A stretch of DNA of 22,995 nucleotides, from contig JBELML010000106.1 in NCBI GenBank assembly GCA_042095835.1, positions 1-22,995 of the forward strand, given 5' to 3'. Below, in pieces: positions 21,757 to 22,995 of this stretch. Source of the DNA: DATFKA01 sp042095835. GTDB lineage: Bacteria; Bacteroidota; Bacteroidia; Chitinophagales; Saprospiraceae. Every line of letters starts with the position of its first letter. The stretch's first letter is position 1. A program made the position numbers and the translations under genes. The notes beneath the pieces are model-generated. The model was not told the DNA's origin. It made no database searches and saw only the letters and a list, made by a program, of their open reading frames with translations.

Positions 21757-22926
21757 ATGAAAATGAAGCAACTTTACTTTGTCCTTCTGGCCACTTTCTT
21801 GATCGGAAGCTGCCAGCCTAATTCGAATCCAGACACCACTGAAGAAGCTACACCAGTAGATAGTGGTTTATCTATTACTGAAGGTCCTTTTGGTGAACTT
21901 GATGGCCAAGAAGTCGTCAAATACACACTAAAAAACAAAAATGGGATGGAGCTTAGCTTCATCAACTACGGTGGCATCTTGACCAACCTGATCGTTCCAG
22001 ATAGAAATGGTGTACTCCTTGATGTGACCTTGGGATTCGATAGTCTTGCTGGTTATACGGGTGAGCATGCTTACTTCGGATCTCTAGTAGGACGCTATGG
22101 GAACCGCATCGCTAATGGTCAATTCACCATTGATGGCGTCACTTATGATTTAGCTAAAAACAATGCACCAAATTCCCTGCACGGTGGAGTCAACGGCTTT
22201 CATCGTCAATTTTGGACTGTAAAGAAAGTAACGAGTGAGGAAAGTGTATCCCTGGAACTGGGAAGGACAAGCCTGAATATGGAGGAAGGATTTCCTGGCA
22301 ATTTGGATGTTTTTGTACGTTACTCCTTGAATAACAATAACGAATGGACCATTGATTATACAGCGACCAGTGATCAAAAGACACCTGTCAATCTTACGCA
22401 GCACGCCTACTTCAACCTGAATGGTGCCGGAAATGGTGACATCCTGGGGCATCAATTGATGCTAAATGCGAGCCAATACACTCCGGTAGATGAAACCCTA
22501 ATTCCTACTGGAGAATTAGCTAGTGTAGAAAACACACCTTTCGATTTCCGCTCTCCTACCCTCATCGGAGCAAGAATAGAAGTAGACAACCAGCAACTAA
22601 AGCATGGAGGAGGATATGACCACAACTGGGTCATTAATGGAGCAAGAGCCAATAAATCAAGTCAAGCCGCTGCTTTATATGCTCCAGAGAGTGGCATTTT
22701 CATGGAGGTTTATACCAGTGAACCTGGCATACAATTTTACTGTGGCAACTTTCTAGATGGGAGCTTAATTGGCAAAGGAGGGAAGCCCTACCAAAAAAGG
22801 ACAGGGCTTTGTTTAGAGACCCAACATTTCCCAGATTCTCCCAATCAAGAAAACTTCCCCAATACGATTATTGGGCCAGGTCAGATCTATAATACACAGA
22901 CGATTTACGCCTTTTCTGTGCGGTAA
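21757..22926 (+). CDS. galM: Aldose 1-epimerase (galactose mutarotase), lipoprotein
   Basis: The 389-residue product interconverts alpha and beta anomers of hexoses. The lipoprotein signal ends in lipobox LIGSC (Cys19), so the enzyme is exported and probably faces the periplasm, as in several Bacteroidota GalM proteins. Catalytic residues fit the family: His142 in NSLHGG, His216 in LTQHAYFNL (acid), the Asp in GGYDHNW, and Glu354 (base) in CLETQHFPDSPN. GRYGNRIANGQF is another hallmark. Two ATG codons are possible. An AGAGG at 21751-21755 is 7 nt before the second (21763) but only 1 nt before the first (21757), so the protein may begin two residues later. It is 21 bp downstream of the patatin gene and probably co-transcribed. 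Confidence 0.92.
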   Translation: MKMKQLYFVLLATFLIGSCQPNSNPDTTEEATPVDSGLSITEGPFGELDGQEVVKYTLKNKNGMELSFINYGGILTNLIVPDRNGVLLDVTLGFDSLAGYTGEHAYFGSLVGRYGNRIANGQFTIDGVTYDLAKNNAPNSLHGGVNGFHRQFWTVKKVTSEESVSLELGRTSLNMEEGFPGNLDVFVRYSLNNNNEWTIDYTATSDQKTPVNLTQHAYFNLNGAGNGDILGHQLMLNASQYTPVDETLIPTGELASVENTPFDFRSPTLIGARIEVDNQQLKHGGGYDHNWVINGARANKSSQAAALYAPESGIFMEVYTSEPGIQFYCGNFLDGSLIGKGGKPYQKRTGLCLETQHFPDSPNQENFPNTIIGPGQIYNTQTIYAFSVR

Positions 22927-22956
22927 ACCAGTCGCTTTAAAATGAAGTTGTCTAAG

Positions 22957-22980
22957 GTTTTCTGTTGCAGGCGAGAAAAC
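22957..22980 (+). terminator. Possible weak terminator after galM
   Basis: GTTTTCT (22957-22963) and AGAAAAC (22974-22980) form a 7-bp stem with a 10-nt loop, 31 bp after the galM stop. The stem is AT-rich and the U tract after it is short, so the call is weak. Confidence 0.25.
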
Positions 22981-22995
22981 AGTATTTTAAGGCTA

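Overview
The window looks like a chromosomal segment of a Bacteroidota bacterium, probably from the Saprospiria/Chitinophagia side. Several observations point there. There is a futalosine-pathway menaquinone gene (mqnE). Several products are lipoproteins with short signal peptides. Start codons mostly lack Shine-Dalgarno sequences. Promoter-like TAnnTTTG boxes occur, which is the Bacteroidota -7 consensus. The placement is inferred from protein character and promoters; there is no rRNA or other phylogenetic marker here.

Layout. 1-1871: the end of a small membrane protein gene, then queD and a DAO-family flavoenzyme on the minus strand. 1872-3286: a dienoyl-CoA isomerase-like gene, a 100-N scaffold gap, and the only long gene-free stretch, which is packed with three kinds of short tandem repeat. 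3287-5432: a DinB-family gene converging on a GH20 hexosaminidase lipoprotein across a strong inverted repeat. 5650-9854: a plus-strand cluster of leuB, a recQ helicase and a glycosyltransferase. 9851-13088: a minus-strand cluster of a membrane-anchored glutamate-synthase-like flavoprotein, a Uma2 protein and a GT2 glycosyltransferase. 13180-15569: mqnE and a lipoprotein formylglycine-generating-enzyme homologue. 15574-18333: a 919-residue protein joining a beta-propeller to a gamma-glutamyltransferase-like domain (minus strand). 18490-22926: a 14-helix membrane protein with a C-terminal patatin domain, then an aldose 1-epimerase lipoprotein.

There is no single pathway. The genes mix core metabolism (queD, leuB, mqnE, dienoyl-CoA isomerase), DNA repair (recQ) and cell-envelope or periplasmic functions. 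No CRISPR array, prophage, transposase, tRNA or rRNA was seen.

Four points deserve most attention. The propeller-GGT fusion keeps the catalytic Thr but appears to have lost most gamma-glutamyl-recognition residues. The patatin domain sits on a large polytopic membrane region. Three genes (recQ, the GT4-like gene, Uma2) have no ATG that would give a full-length product. Finally, the heptamer/octamer repeat block lies next to a scaffold gap whose flanks are identical 55-mers, so the gap is probably not real missing sequence.
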